A stretch of 33,604 nucleotides of DNA from CAZVBV01 sp964509975 (GCA_964509975.1 CAZDZO010000012.1:1-33604), one strand, 5' to 3'; counted from the first letter of the stretch, positions 1 to 7,726 are shown. Numbers and translations: made by a program. The notes: a model not told the origin generated them from the sequence alone.

Positions 1-146
1 AACTTTCTCTCATTCCGATACGCCATCAAATGAGCCATCCGACACCGCGGACAGTGAGTCGGTTCTGGAACTTCCATCTTTGTATAAAAAGCTTTGTCGC
101 CATCATAGATCTTGAATTCGTCTTTACAGAGGACACAATTTTTCAT
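1..146 (-). CDS. Zinc-ribbon protein, N-terminal part only (runs off the window)
   Basis: An open frame starts at an ATG at 146 and runs off the left edge, giving 48 codons. The residues begin MKNCVLCKDEF and contain CxxC (CVLC), then an aromatic-rich stretch, then CPRCR. This is the pattern C-x2-C ... F-x-[IV] ... FYxKMxVPxPxxCPxC seen at both ends of the cysteine-rich protein at 2815-4506, so I take it as a member of the same CPR family of zinc-binding proteins. Function is unknown. A TGG-TATTAT extended -10 lies at 154-162 with exactly 7 nt between the hexamer and the ATG, and there is no Shine-Dalgarno sequence, so the mRNA may be leaderless. The rest of the gene is outside the window. 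Confidence 0.7.
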   Translation of the reverse strand, partial: MKNCVLCKDEFKIYDGDKAFYTKMEVPEPTHCPRCRMAHLMAYRNERK

Positions 147-189
147 CGGCGGAATAATACCATAACTCGTTAAAATACCCGCCCCCCTC

Positions 190-331
190 TGTCATCCTGA
201 GCGAAGCCGAAGGATCCCTTAGTCTGAAAGTGTGTTAATAAATATCGTTCACAAATGATTCATATTTTTTGTTGCACCTTAATTCAAGCTGAAGTGTTGG
301 AAGGGATTCCTCCACTTCGGTCGGAATGACA
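190..331. repeat. MITE-like inverted-repeat element, TGTCAT family, copy 1
   Basis: The left end starts TGTCATCC and the right end is GGAATGACA, which reads TGTCATTCC on the other strand. Each end is itself an imperfect hairpin (GGATCC- and GGGATTCC-containing arms rich in GAAG/CTTC). About 80 bp of AT-rich DNA lies between the arms. No coding potential is seen. Related units are at 5393-5572, 9847-10052 and 27387-27489. The element fills most of the gap between the partial zinc-ribbon gene and the end of the desulfurase gene (stop at 341). Confidence 0.65.
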
Positions 332-340
332 AAAAGAAGA

Positions 341-1390
341 CTACTTCCGCAACTCCTCTACATAATATTCCAACGTCTCACAAAAATTCTCCACTGCGCT
401 GTCGGTCAAGAATTTATGAAGAGAAATACGAATCGGATACTGGTACTCTGGATCGCTTTCAATATGCGCAATCGTTTTGGTCGGAGTGAGAATGTCGCTC
501 GTACACGCTGATCCTGTCGACACACAAATCCCTTCTTTTTCTGAAAGCACTGACATCAATTCCGCTCCACGAAGCCCCTTGAAGGCTACTGAAATAGTTC
601 CCGGCACTCGATCAAAATCGCTACTGTGAATTTTGGTGTCCGGAATGTTTTTTACGCAGGTTTCGATTTGTTCAGTCCATTTTACAAGGTTGGCAACGGT
701 CTTTTGTTCTTCTTCGAACACAATGCGAAACGCTTCGGCCATTCCCGCCACCAGCCAACAATTTTTAGTGTGGCGATCTTTAGAGAGTTCTGGCCAGGCT
801 TCTGGGTCTCGAAGATAAATGAGTCCTACCATTTTTGGTCCGTAGATTTTTTGCGGTGCAAAGCTCACCGCGTCCACATGATCTGTATCAAATTTAAGTC
901 CTTTTCCAATTGCTTGTGCCCAATCTTCAAGAATAAGGGCGTCAGGAAATTTTTCACGCAATACGCGCGAATCAAATATTTCGCCGGTTTCCGCATTCGC
1001 TTTCATTTGCGCCAACACTTTTGGTGGATTTTTTTCTAATTCCGCACACGCCCCCCGTGGACAGAAGTGATTTTTTTCATCTATTTCATTGAGAATTGAA
1101 GAATGTTCCACGCGAGAACAAGCAATATTTTCCCATCCAAATCGCTTGGAGCCCGCCCACAGAAAGCGACGATTGCTGTCTGTGCCGGAATACGTGACCG
1201 CAAGTTGTGCCGCTGTAACGCCCAACAAGTCCGCAATAGTAGCCAAGGCCTCATCTATAACTTTTTGCGCCTCAAATCCACGCACGTGTCGAGAATTATT
1301 GTTTCCAAACTTATCGAAATGCTTCTTCATCACCGCAATAACGCGCGGATCGAGAGGTGTGGTGGCAGCGGCATCAAAATAGTTTTCCAT
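341..1390 (-). CDS. Cysteine desulfurase-like PLP enzyme (NifS/IscS family, divergent)
   Basis: A 349-residue class-V aminotransferase fold protein; family members remove sulfur from cysteine for Fe-S clusters or tRNA thiolation. Visible landmarks are the N-terminal YFDAAATTPLDP, a His at 96 (EHSSIL) that would stack on PLP, Asp156 (EDWAQAIGK), Lys181 in QKIYGPK for the Schiff base, and the sulfur-accepting Cys296 in STGSACTS. Several PLP contacts are altered: the usual SGATESN loop is SGTDSN (one residue shorter), the His before the lysine is Gln, and the usual GGxQExGxRxGT motif is not recognisable around residues 205-217. The start at 1390 gives the family N-terminus; upstream codons belong to the methyltransferase reading frame region. 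It overlaps the upstream gene by 17 bp, so the two are probably co-transcribed. Family is firm; activity and physiological partner are uncertain. Confidence 0.85.
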   Translation of the reverse strand: MENYFDAAATTPLDPRVIAVMKKHFDKFGNNNSRHVRGFEAQKVIDEALATIADLLGVTAAQLAVTYSGTDSNRRFLWAGSKRFGWENIACSRVEHSSILNEIDEKNHFCPRGACAELEKNPPKVLAQMKANAETGEIFDSRVLREKFPDALILEDWAQAIGKGLKFDTDHVDAVSFAPQKIYGPKMVGLIYLRDPEAWPELSKDRHTKNCWLVAGMAEAFRIVFEEEQKTVANLVKWTEQIETCVKNIPDTKIHSSDFDRVPGTISVAFKGLRGAELMSVLSEKEGICVSTGSACTSDILTPTKTIAHIESDPEYQYPIRISLHKFLTDSAVENFCETLEYYVEELRK

Positions 1391-2012
1391 TGTGTTTCTT
1401 CCCCACGATAACGTAGTTACGATCGCGCAGAAGCTGGCAGAAGGTAACCTCAAATCCCGCTCGACGCAAGAGTTTTTTTAAATCCTTGTCCGTTACGTTT
1501 CGATATGTCCGTGGGTGTTTTTCTGCTCCAAAAGGAATGACCCAGTTTTTTCCATTCCCCGCCCAAAAGTTTGCCCAGAAATGCTTTCTCGGTAGTTTCC
1601 ACGTCGTTAGAAAGAGTGTTCCCCCTGGCTTCAATGTTCTGCAACATTCTTGCAAAAACTTCTTTTGCTCGGTTTCCGACAAGACATGATGAAAGCTCGC
1701 TACACCAGAAACAATGTCAAAATTCTCATCCCCAAAAGGCAGGGGACGTGTAAAATCTTTGTGAAAAAAATGATCTCTTGGAAAGGCTAATCGTGCCAAA
1801 TCAAGTAACCTTTCAGAAAGATCGAGTCCAAAATAGTCTCCATCACGCACGAGTTTTGTCGGAAGAGACTGGCGCAACCGCCCATTCCCACAACCCAAAT
1901 CCAGAACCCTGTCTCCGCGCTTTATTTCTTTGAGCAAGATATCGAATTCCGGCCACGCATTTTTGCGTGTTTGATCAAAATCATGCGCGAACAGATCATA
2001 TTGCGAGTTCAT
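1374..2012 (-). CDS. Class I SAM-dependent methyltransferase, Trm9/ALKBH8-like
   Basis: A 212-residue methyltransferase. The SAM-binding glycine motif is VLDLGCGNGRL (about residues 36-46), followed by an acidic motif II (FGLDLS) and a later LKPGGTLFLTTW strand. The opening YDLFAHDFDQTRKNAWPEF resembles the start of Trm9/ALKBH8 enzymes, which methylate modified wobble uridines in tRNA, and the C-terminal RTYRNVTDKDLKKLLRRAGF also fits that group. A tRNA substrate is an inference from these resemblances. It is the first gene of a pair with the cysteine desulfurase-like gene; the pairing of a putative tRNA methylase with a sulfur-mobilising enzyme is suggestive but unproven. Start at 2012 is supported by a promoter 9 nt upstream. 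Confidence 0.8.
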   Translation of the reverse strand: MNSQYDLFAHDFDQTRKNAWPEFDILLKEIKRGDRVLDLGCGNGRLRQSLPTKLVRDGDYFGLDLSERLLDLARLAFPRDHFFHKDFTRPLPFGDENFDIVSGVASFHHVLSETEQKKFLQECCRTLKPGGTLFLTTWKLPRKHFWANFWAGNGKNWVIPFGAEKHPRTYRNVTDKDLKKLLRRAGFEVTFCQLLRDRNYVIVGKKHNGKLF

Positions 2013-2021
2013 TTCATTTTG

Positions 2022-2050
2022 AACCTACCCTATGTTTTTTCTTTCTGCAA
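2022..2050 (-). promoter_or_regulatory. Sigma-70-like promoter of the methyltransferase/desulfurase pair
   Basis: Reading the minus strand: TTGCAG (2050-2045), 17-bp spacer, TAGGTT (2027-2022), then 9 nt to the ATG at 2012. No Shine-Dalgarno sequence fits in so short a leader. Confidence 0.4.
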
Positions 2051-2092
2051 GAATATTTTGTATTCATTTTCACAAAAAACTAAGAAGATTTC

Positions 2093-2121
2093 TTGCCATT
2101 TTGCTCGAAAAGTTTTAAATA
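2093..2121 (+). promoter_or_regulatory. Promoter of the membrane protein gene, giving a leaderless start at 2129
   Basis: TTGCCA (2093-2098), 17-bp spacer, TAAATA (2116-2121), then exactly 7 nt to the ATG at 2129. An in-frame ATG at 2123 would lie upstream of the predicted transcription start, which is why 2129 is preferred. Confidence 0.4.
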
Positions 2122-2128
2122 GATGATT

Positions 2129-2818
2129 ATGAAAGGATCTCTCCCAGAGATATTGTCAAAGGGAACTCCACTCTCGGTGGAAGAACCCACTTCTGATGCC
2201 TCTTTGGAGGCATGGATTTCTTGGTTAGAAGAAAACGAGATCGAAGAGCCCGAGTTTATTGAAAAATGCAAGGAACAGTTCAAAAAAGAAGGCGACTCCT
2301 CTTCTTCTGTTTTGAAATTTTTTAGCGTGATGAGTGCATACGATCACGGACTTATTCCTGTTATTGACGCCCTAACCTTGTATAAATTTGTTGACGAAGG
2401 AATGCTGGCTGGCCTTTTGTTATCGGCGAAACTTGTTGGGCTCAAAAAGGCCTTTGCCTACCTTCTCACACGCGGACTTATGAAGACGGTGTGTTCTGAA
2501 ATTGGTGTAACCGGAAAGCAGGCTACGCGCGTAATGGTCCCGTGGGCAGGAACCGTTCTTTTGTCGCAATTTGCGCTTCGCCAGTCTCCCGAACTTCACA
2601 AAATAACTCGAAACTACTGGCTTCATCGAAAGAAGTTTCGAAAAATGATGCAGGAAAAGTTGCCTGAAGAAACACTTCGGGATGATCTCCTTTGGGAAAA
2701 GAACTTCAATCGAGCCACTTTCTTAAAAGAGATTCTTTCTGCTCAAGGATTTGGATCCTCTCCATATTCGTTCGAACCAATTCCAGAAGAACAACTCTGT
2801 GAAATAAAAAGCGATTAA
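2129..2818 (+). CDS. Uncharacterised protein with two hydrophobic segments
   Basis: I do not recognise this 229-residue protein. It has an acidic N-terminal third (around residues 18-55, rich in Glu), then hydrophobic stretches at about 70-110 (HGLIPVIDALTLYKF to LAGLLLSAKLVGLKKAFAYLL) and 130-150 (RVMVPWAGTVLLSQFAL), then a basic region (HRKKFRKMMQEK) and an acidic tail. It may be membrane-associated with its tail in the cytoplasm. Its TAA stop overlaps the stop of the convergent cysteine-rich gene by 4 bp. An ATG two codons upstream (2123) is the alternative start. Confidence 0.7.
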   Translation: MKGSLPEILSKGTPLSVEEPTSDASLEAWISWLEENEIEEPEFIEKCKEQFKKEGDSSSSVLKFFSVMSAYDHGLIPVIDALTLYKFVDEGMLAGLLLSAKLVGLKKAFAYLLTRGLMKTVCSEIGVTGKQATRVMVPWAGTVLLSQFALRQSPELHKITRNYWLHRKKFRKMMQEKLPEETLRDDLLWEKNFNRATFLKEILSAQGFGSSPYSFEPIPEEQLCEIKSD

Positions 2819-4506
2819 TTCACTTCGTCGACAAAACATTTCTCACACCAAATCTTTTCCTTTCTGTCGGGAGCGAAAACTGTTTTCATTTTAGTTGAGC
2901 AATGTGGGCACGTTCGCTCGTAGAGCTCTCGCCCTGGGCGCAGTTTCATGCGTTCAATGTGTCTTTGGTCGGGACAGAGCCTCGGCAACGCGACATTCAT
3001 TTTCCGGTAAAAGGCGAGTTCTTGGGGAATTATTTTGTAATTTTTTCCGGTTTTTTCACACACCAAGACTTCGTCGCACACCGTGTCATCCGCTTCCTTC
3101 AGTGTGTCAGGAAGCACAAATGATTGTGCTTTGAATTCTCGCTTATCCGGTTCTTTCCACCGAAGACCTCGCGCTAATACTTCTTCTTTTGTCAGTGGGA
3201 AGTATTCCTGTGCGACCGTTTCGTTGTAGGCATGAGGAGAAATACTGGCCGGAAAAAACTCCCCCCATTCGGAGATTTGCTCCGACCCTGAGCGATCCCG
3301 ACTTGTCGGAAGAGTCGAATGGGCCCCTTTCATGTGCTCTACAATCTTTTCACGAAGCGCCTTGTACTCTTCTTCTGTGTACTGCTTGTTGAGAATACAA
3401 AATTTCCCTTGATTAATACCAACACACCCAAACATATCGTGTGAGTTTTCACAGTGATCACAATACGCCAGTTCATGAGAAAAGTGGGTTGCCATAGAGC
3501 AGAGGCAAAACTTCATATTAAGCGTACTAATCAGTTCTACACTCGCTTCTGGTTTGTAGAGAGAGTAATTGAGATCTCGACAGTCGGTGGCTTCTAGCAC
3601 GTCGTAGAGGAAGGAGGCATCTTCGCAGTGGCTGACGTTGAACGCAAAATGCGTATTTTTACAATGATTCATATTGTTCCCTTCACAATTTTCCGAATTG
3701 AGAATCATCATGTTTTTGTGTAAAGCGTCGTTTTTAAGCATTTCGAAAAATTTTTCACGGTACATTTCAAAGTGCTTGTGCGAATCCAGTCGCAGTTCTT
3801 TTTTCTTCTTTTCAAATTCTTCTTTGGAAAATTGTTCGTTAAAAATGCAGTTTGTTTTTCGCCGCAAATTCCAGCAAAAAACACTATCCGCGCATCCTTT
3901 GCAGTCATAGCAAAAGTCGCATCCGTTGCAGTTCTCAAGGTACATTGAACTACGAACATCAAAGCAGTTGTAACAATTGATTGATTCAAAAACGAGTTCG
4001 GAATTGTAGACAAATGTGTTGTCCGCACAGTTTTTTGAGTACTTGGTAAATAGATTGTAATAACAATCTTCGTTCGCCTCCCCTGCAATATCGAGGTAAC
4101 AATTCTTATCGTCTCCACAGAAATTGGAATAATCTGAGTTTTCACAGTTTGTCAGGTCCATACTTCGTCGTGGAACTTTATTCATAAGTTCTTGAAACTG
4201 TTCGAAGAACGGGCGAGAAAAATCAAAGTCCACACCATAGTCCATTGCATCCCATTTATCCCCCCACCAGGCCTTGTGTTCATAAACTGGAAAAGGGGTG
4301 TTCTCTTGGTAGATAGAAACAATTGATTGTCCTGTGAGATCGCACTTCCGTTTGTAAAACACGCGATCATTTCGCCAGCACATTCGTCGGCGATTCCGTT
4401 CATCTGGACACAACGTTGGTGTTGGCAACCCAAGGCGATCGTAGACTTTAATATCTGCCTCCGTGATTTCAAATTCTTGTCCCGAAATCGTACATATTTT
4501 TTTCAT
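2815..4506 (-). CDS. Very cysteine-rich CPR-type protein: terminal zinc-ribbon domains around a Cys-ladder repeat region
   Basis: A 563-residue orphan protein with a symmetrical design. The N-terminal domain (about 1-60; CTISGQEFEI ... LCPDERNRRRM) and the C-terminal domain (about 475-563; CEKTGKNYKI ... LCPDQRHIERM, then CPHC and CEKC) are copies of one zinc-binding unit. Between them lies a long region with Cys and Asn every few residues (TNCENSDYSNFC, NCYNCF, ENCNGCDFCYDC, NCEGNNMNHCKN, YCDHCENSHDMFGC), as expected for a right-handed beta-helix or metal-binding ladder. Similar proteins occur in CPR genomes, where they are annotated as zinc-ribbon or, wrongly, CoA-transferase proteins. Function is unknown. 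The start at 4506 precedes MKKICTISG; upstream codons overlap the promoter. It shares a palindromic operator with the divergent TrmB-type gene. A 60-bp structured segment (3264-3323) appears inserted in frame. Confidence 0.8.
   Translation of the reverse strand: MKKICTISGQEFEITEADIKVYDRLGLPTPTLCPDERNRRRMCWRNDRVFYKRKCDLTGQSIVSIYQENTPFPVYEHKAWWGDKWDAMDYGVDFDFSRPFFEQFQELMNKVPRRSMDLTNCENSDYSNFCGDDKNCYLDIAGEANEDCYYNLFTKYSKNCADNTFVYNSELVFESINCYNCFDVRSSMYLENCNGCDFCYDCKGCADSVFCWNLRRKTNCIFNEQFSKEEFEKKKKELRLDSHKHFEMYREKFFEMLKNDALHKNMMILNSENCEGNNMNHCKNTHFAFNVSHCEDASFLYDVLEATDCRDLNYSLYKPEASVELISTLNMKFCLCSMATHFSHELAYCDHCENSHDMFGCVGINQGKFCILNKQYTEEEYKALREKIVEHMKGAHSTLPTSRDRSGSEQISEWGEFFPASISPHAYNETVAQEYFPLTKEEVLARGLRWKEPDKREFKAQSFVLPDTLKEADDTVCDEVLVCEKTGKNYKIIPQELAFYRKMNVALPRLCPDQRHIERMKLRPGRELYERTCPHCSTKMKTVFAPDRKEKIWCEKCFVDEVN
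3264..3323. repeat. 60-bp in-frame insert with three nested hairpins inside the cysteine-rich gene
   Basis: The ends are a perfect 8-bp inverted repeat (CCCATTCG at 3264-3271, CGAATGGG at 3316-3323). Inside are two smaller hairpins: CGGAG/CTCCG at 3270-3284 and CCGAC/GTCGG at 3298-3309. The length is exactly 20 codons and the reading frame is kept. The bases CCTGAGCGATCC resemble the CCTGAGCG...GGATCC core of the intergenic element at 190-331, so this may be a relative of that family that landed in a coding region. Confidence 0.5.
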
Positions 4507-4512
4507 GAGAAA

Positions 4513-4541
4513 TTGACAATGATGGGGCGATAATAAATAAT
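4513..4541 (+). promoter_or_regulatory. Promoter of the TrmB-type regulator
   Basis: TTGACA (4513-4518), 17-bp spacer, AATAAT (4536-4541). The predicted start of transcription near 4548 lies at the edge of the operator at 4550-4583, so regulator binding would block its own gene. Confidence 0.55.
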
Positions 4542-4557
4542 TGTTACGAGTGGTAAA
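4530..4557 (-). promoter_or_regulatory. Promoter of the cysteine-rich protein gene
   Basis: Minus strand: TTTACC (4557-4552), 16-bp spacer, TATTAT (4535-4530), then a leader of roughly 16-20 nt to the ATG at 4506. The -35 lies within the outer left arm of the operator. Confidence 0.5.
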
Positions 4558-4583
4558 TATCACCACATGGTGATAAACACCAC
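4550..4583. promoter_or_regulatory. Two-tier palindromic operator between the TrmB-type gene and the cysteine-rich gene
   Basis: Inner arms TATCACCA (4558-4565) and TGGTGATA (4568-4575) are perfect inverted repeats with a 2-bp centre. Outer arms GTGGT (4550-4554) and ACCAC (4579-4583) are also perfect and equally spaced (3 nt on each side). The site covers the -35 of the leftward promoter and the start region of the rightward one. It is most simply the binding site of the adjacent TrmB-type regulator, repressing both genes. Confidence 0.7.
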
Positions 4584-4602
4584 CACACATAACAAAAAAC
4601 CA

Positions 4603-5388
4603 ATGTACGAGAAGATATTCGAGCAATTCGGGTTTTCCAAAAATGAGTCGATTCTCTATGAGGTACTTCTAAAAGAAGGGGAATTATCTGTCGGAGATTT
4701 GGCAAAAAAATCGGAAGTGCATCGGCGAAGTGTGTACGACTCTCTTGATCGATTGATTGAAAAAGGGGTTGTTTTTGAAATTTATAATCAGAAAGAAAAC
4801 CACTACCAAGCCGTTGATCCTCACAAATTTCGTGAGTTTGTACAAGAAAAAGAAGACATGCTTGATCGTGTCATGCCTTCTCTGCAAAAGCTTTACAAAG
4901 CGGTTCCTCACAAAGATGACGTCTTTGTATATCGAGGGCCAGAGGGCTGGAAAAACTATATGCATGACATGCTGGAAACCGGAGAACCAGCGTACTTCAT
5001 CGGTGCCAAGGGACTGTGGCTCGATGAACGCGTGAAACATTTTTTCCCACAATTTTCAAAATCATTCAAAAAGCAGGGATTAAAGTTTTACCACCTGTTT
5101 GATCACGAGGTAAAAGAGCAGTGCCCAGAGATTCTGCCCTTTGTCGGAAAAGACTATAAATTTCTTCCTCCTGAATATTCTTCTTTGGGAGCCATTGATA
5201 TCTTCGGAGATCATGTGAACATTCTCTCGAACGGAAAGATTGGAGGGTTTGGGGAGGACTTTTCCTTCACGGTGATTGTAAACAAGGACATCGCCGACTC
5301 CTTCCGAAAATGGTTCCATCTCATGTGGGATTTGTGTCCTGAGGAGAAACCAAAAAAGAAAAAATCCACTGCCTCGGGGCGAGTGTAA
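4603..5388 (+). CDS. TrmB-family transcriptional regulator
   Basis: A 261-residue protein. The N-terminal winged helix-turn-helix (about residues 5-70: FGFSKNESILYEVLLKEGELSVGDLAKKS, then HRRSVYDSLDRLIEKGVV) is typical of TrmB regulators, which in other organisms sense sugars. A short helical linker (about 75-105) leads to a C-terminal effector region of about 150 residues and a lysine-rich tail (KPKKKKS). The effector is not predictable. The start MYEKIFEQFGF at 4603 is chosen because the in-frame ATG at 4567 lies inside the operator palindrome and would add an unrelated Thr/Asn-rich leader. It probably represses itself and the divergent cysteine-rich gene through the 4550-4583 operator. Confidence 0.82.
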   Translation: MYEKIFEQFGFSKNESILYEVLLKEGELSVGDLAKKSEVHRRSVYDSLDRLIEKGVVFEIYNQKENHYQAVDPHKFREFVQEKEDMLDRVMPSLQKLYKAVPHKDDVFVYRGPEGWKNYMHDMLETGEPAYFIGAKGLWLDERVKHFFPQFSKSFKKQGLKFYHLFDHEVKEQCPEILPFVGKDYKFLPPEYSSLGAIDIFGDHVNILSNGKIGGFGEDFSFTVIVNKDIADSFRKWFHLMWDLCPEEKPKKKKSTASGRV

Positions 5389-5392
5389 TTTT

Positions 5393-5572
5393 TGTCATCC
5401 CCGTGAAGACGGGGACCCAGGGCTTCCAGAGAATGTTCTTTGCAATAGTGTGACATTCTATCGCCGTGAAACCAGAGAGTCCTAGATTCCCTCCTGAGCC
5501 TGCCCTCGACCTGACCGGGGGCTCTTCCAACAGTTGCCATCCTTGCAAGATTCTGGGCAAGCCAGAATGACG
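5393..5572. repeat. MITE-like inverted-repeat element, TGTCAT family, copy 2
   Basis: The left end, TGTCATCC, contains a hairpin with a 6-bp stem and GAAG loop (CCCCGT/ACGGGG, 5399-5414). The right end, terminating in GAATGAC, contains a perfect 7-bp hairpin (ATTCTGG/CCAGAAT, 5550-5568). The last ~45 bp (from ACAGTTGCCAT to GAATGAC) are nearly the same as in copy 3 at 10007-10051. It fills most of the 259-bp gap between the TrmB-type gene and fusA. Confidence 0.65.
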
Positions 5573-5595
5573 GATGTTTTTTTATTCCCTAAAAA

Positions 5596-5623
5596 TTGAC
5601 ACTTTCCCCTCAATTTGTACAGT
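5596..5623 (+). promoter_or_regulatory. fusA promoter
   Basis: A consensus -35 TTGACA (5596-5601), 16-bp spacer and TACAGT (5618-5623). The leader to the ATG at 5648 is about 18 nt, AT-rich and without a Shine-Dalgarno sequence. Confidence 0.6.
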
Positions 5624-5647
5624 ATGCCCGATTTTTAACTTATTCAC

Positions 5648-7726
5648 ATGGCCGGAAAAACTTACACATTAGACAAGGTCCGAAACATCGGAATTATTGC
5701 TCATATTGATGCGGGAAAGACAACCGTTACGGAGCGAGTACTTTTTTATACTGGAAAATCTCATAAAATCGGAGAGGTGCACGAAGGCGAGGCGACCATG
5801 GACTGGATGGAACAAGAGCAAGAACGAGGAATTACAATTACCTCCGCGGCAACGACTTGTTTCTGGAAAGATTGCCAAATTAATATCATCGACACACCAG
5901 GACACGTTGACTTCACGGTTGAAGTAGAACGTTCTTTGCGAGTACTCGATGGGGCGGTAACCGTGTTTGATGGAGTAGCAGGTGTGGAGCCACAATCAGA
6001 AACTGTATGGAGACAGGCGGACAAATACAGCGTTCCGCGAGTTTGTTTTATCAATAAATTAGACCGAACAGGAGCGTCTTTTTGGCGTTCATACGATTCT
6101 ATCATTGCGCGATTGACGAAGCTCGCATTCCCCATTCAAATTCCCATCGGAATCGAACAAGGGTTTAGTGGGATCATCGATTTGATCGAAATGAAAGCGA
6201 CTATCTACAAAGACGACATGGGAAAAGAACTTGAAGTCGTTGATATTCCAAACGATGAACTCGACCTCGCACGAGAATGGCGAGAAAAAATGCTCGAGGC
6301 CGTGGCTTCAACGGATGAAGAATTAATGGAACGATATCTCGATGGGAAAGAATTAACAACCGAAGAGATTCTCAAGGCAATGCGAAAAGCAGTTATTGCG
6401 AATGAGTTTATTCCCGTGTTAACAGGAACAGCGCTTAAAAACAAAGGAGTGCAACCGATGCTTGATATGGTTGTGGCGTTGTTGCCCTCTCCTCTCGACA
6501 TTCCTTCGACTCCAGGAACAGATCCAAAAACTGATGAACCCACTGAACGACATGCTGATCCAAAAGAACCTTTGGCAGCCTTGGCATTCAAAATTGCAAC
6601 CGATCCATTTGTGGGACGTTTGTCATTTGTGCGGGTGTATTCAGGGGTGCTCGAAGCAGGAAGTTATGTATATAACCCTACGAGTGGACAAAAAGAACGA
6701 ATTGGACGACTGCTTTTGATGCATGCGAACTCACGAGAAGACGTGAAGCAAATCAGTGCCGGACACATTGGTGCGGTGGTTGGTTTGAAAAAAACACGAA
6801 CAGGAGACACGCTCTGTGATGAAAGCCAGCAAATCATGCTCGAAAACATTGAGTTCCCAGAGCCAGTGATTTCGATTTCTATTGAACCAAAGACAAAGGC
6901 CGATCAAGAAAAAATGGGGATTGCGCTTCAGAAATTGGCAGAGGAAGATCCAACATTCCGAGTGTCTACAAACGAAGAAACAAACCAGACTATTATTTCC
7001 GGAATGGGAGAACTTCACCTGGATATTATCGTGGATCGTATGAAACGAGAATTCACTGTTGAAGCGAATATCGGAGCACCACAAGTGGCCTACCGAGAAA
7101 CGATTCAGGAAGAAGTACAGGCAGAATACCAACACAAAAAACAATCTGGAGGACGGGGACAATTTGGACACGTGCAATGTCGGATTCGTCCAGCAGAAGT
7201 TGGGTCTGGATTTAAATTTATCAATAAAATTAAAGGAGCTTCTATTCCAAATGAATACATCCCCGGATGTGAGAAAGGATTCAAAGAAGCGATTACTCGT
7301 GGAATCTTGGCAGGATATCCAGTGGTGGATGTTGAGGTTGAGCTTTACGATGGTTCTTATCATGACGTAGATTCTTCTGAGTTGGCATTTAAGATCGCTT
7401 CCGCTCAAGCCTTCAAAGAAGGCGCAATCCGGGCAAACCCCGTGATTCTCGAACCAATTATGAACGTAGAAATTGTTTCTCCGGAAGACTACTTGGGAGA
7501 CGTGATGGGGGATGTTTCTTCTCGTCGTGGATTGATCCAGGAAACAGGAGATCGAGGAATGGCGAAGTTTGTGAAGGCGAAAATTCCTCTAGCAGCCATG
7601 TTCGGATATGCGACAGACCTCCGGTCCGTTACACAAGGACGAGCGAGTTACTCAATGGAATTTGCCAACTACGACAAAGTGCCGAAGAGCGTTGCCGAAA
7701 AGATTATCGAAGAACGAAAAGGGTAA
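5648..7726 (+). CDS. fusA: Elongation factor G
   Basis: EF-G is the GTPase that moves tRNA and mRNA through the ribosome after each peptide bond and, with ribosome recycling factor, helps split ribosomes. At 692 residues it is full length. The GTPase motifs are all present: AHIDAGKTTVTE (P-loop, near residue 17), RGITITSA (switch I), DTPGHVDF and NKLDRTGA. The later domains follow normally (SGMGELHLDI in domain III, GGRGQFGH in domain IV, RRGLIQ in domain V). It has its own promoter and terminator and stands alone, not in the usual rpsL-rpsG-fusA-tuf order; rpsL and rpsG are about 12 kb away on the other strand. Confidence 0.98.
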   Translation: MAGKTYTLDKVRNIGIIAHIDAGKTTVTERVLFYTGKSHKIGEVHEGEATMDWMEQEQERGITITSAATTCFWKDCQINIIDTPGHVDFTVEVERSLRVLDGAVTVFDGVAGVEPQSETVWRQADKYSVPRVCFINKLDRTGASFWRSYDSIIARLTKLAFPIQIPIGIEQGFSGIIDLIEMKATIYKDDMGKELEVVDIPNDELDLAREWREKMLEAVASTDEELMERYLDGKELTTEEILKAMRKAVIANEFIPVLTGTALKNKGVQPMLDMVVALLPSPLDIPSTPGTDPKTDEPTERHADPKEPLAALAFKIATDPFVGRLSFVRVYSGVLEAGSYVYNPTSGQKERIGRLLLMHANSREDVKQISAGHIGAVVGLKKTRTGDTLCDESQQIMLENIEFPEPVISISIEPKTKADQEKMGIALQKLAEEDPTFRVSTNEETNQTIISGMGELHLDIIVDRMKREFTVEANIGAPQVAYRETIQEEVQAEYQHKKQSGGRGQFGHVQCRIRPAEVGSGFKFINKIKGASIPNEYIPGCEKGFKEAITRGILAGYPVVDVEVELYDGSYHDVDSSELAFKIASAQAFKEGAIRANPVILEPIMNVEIVSPEDYLGDVMGDVSSRRGLIQETGDRGMAKFVKAKIPLAAMFGYATDLRSVTQGRASYSMEFANYDKVPKSVAEKIIEERKG

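Noticed and set aside
4567..4602. Upstream ATG start of the TrmB-type regulator
   Set aside because: The codon lies inside the operator palindrome and adds residues (Thr/His/Asn-rich) not seen at the start of the wHTH domain.
6731..7408. Long open frame (225 codons) on the minus strand inside fusA
   Set aside because: It is antisense to a textbook EF-G gene, is rich in Phe, Ser, Cys and His as expected of a shadow frame, and has no recognisable motif.
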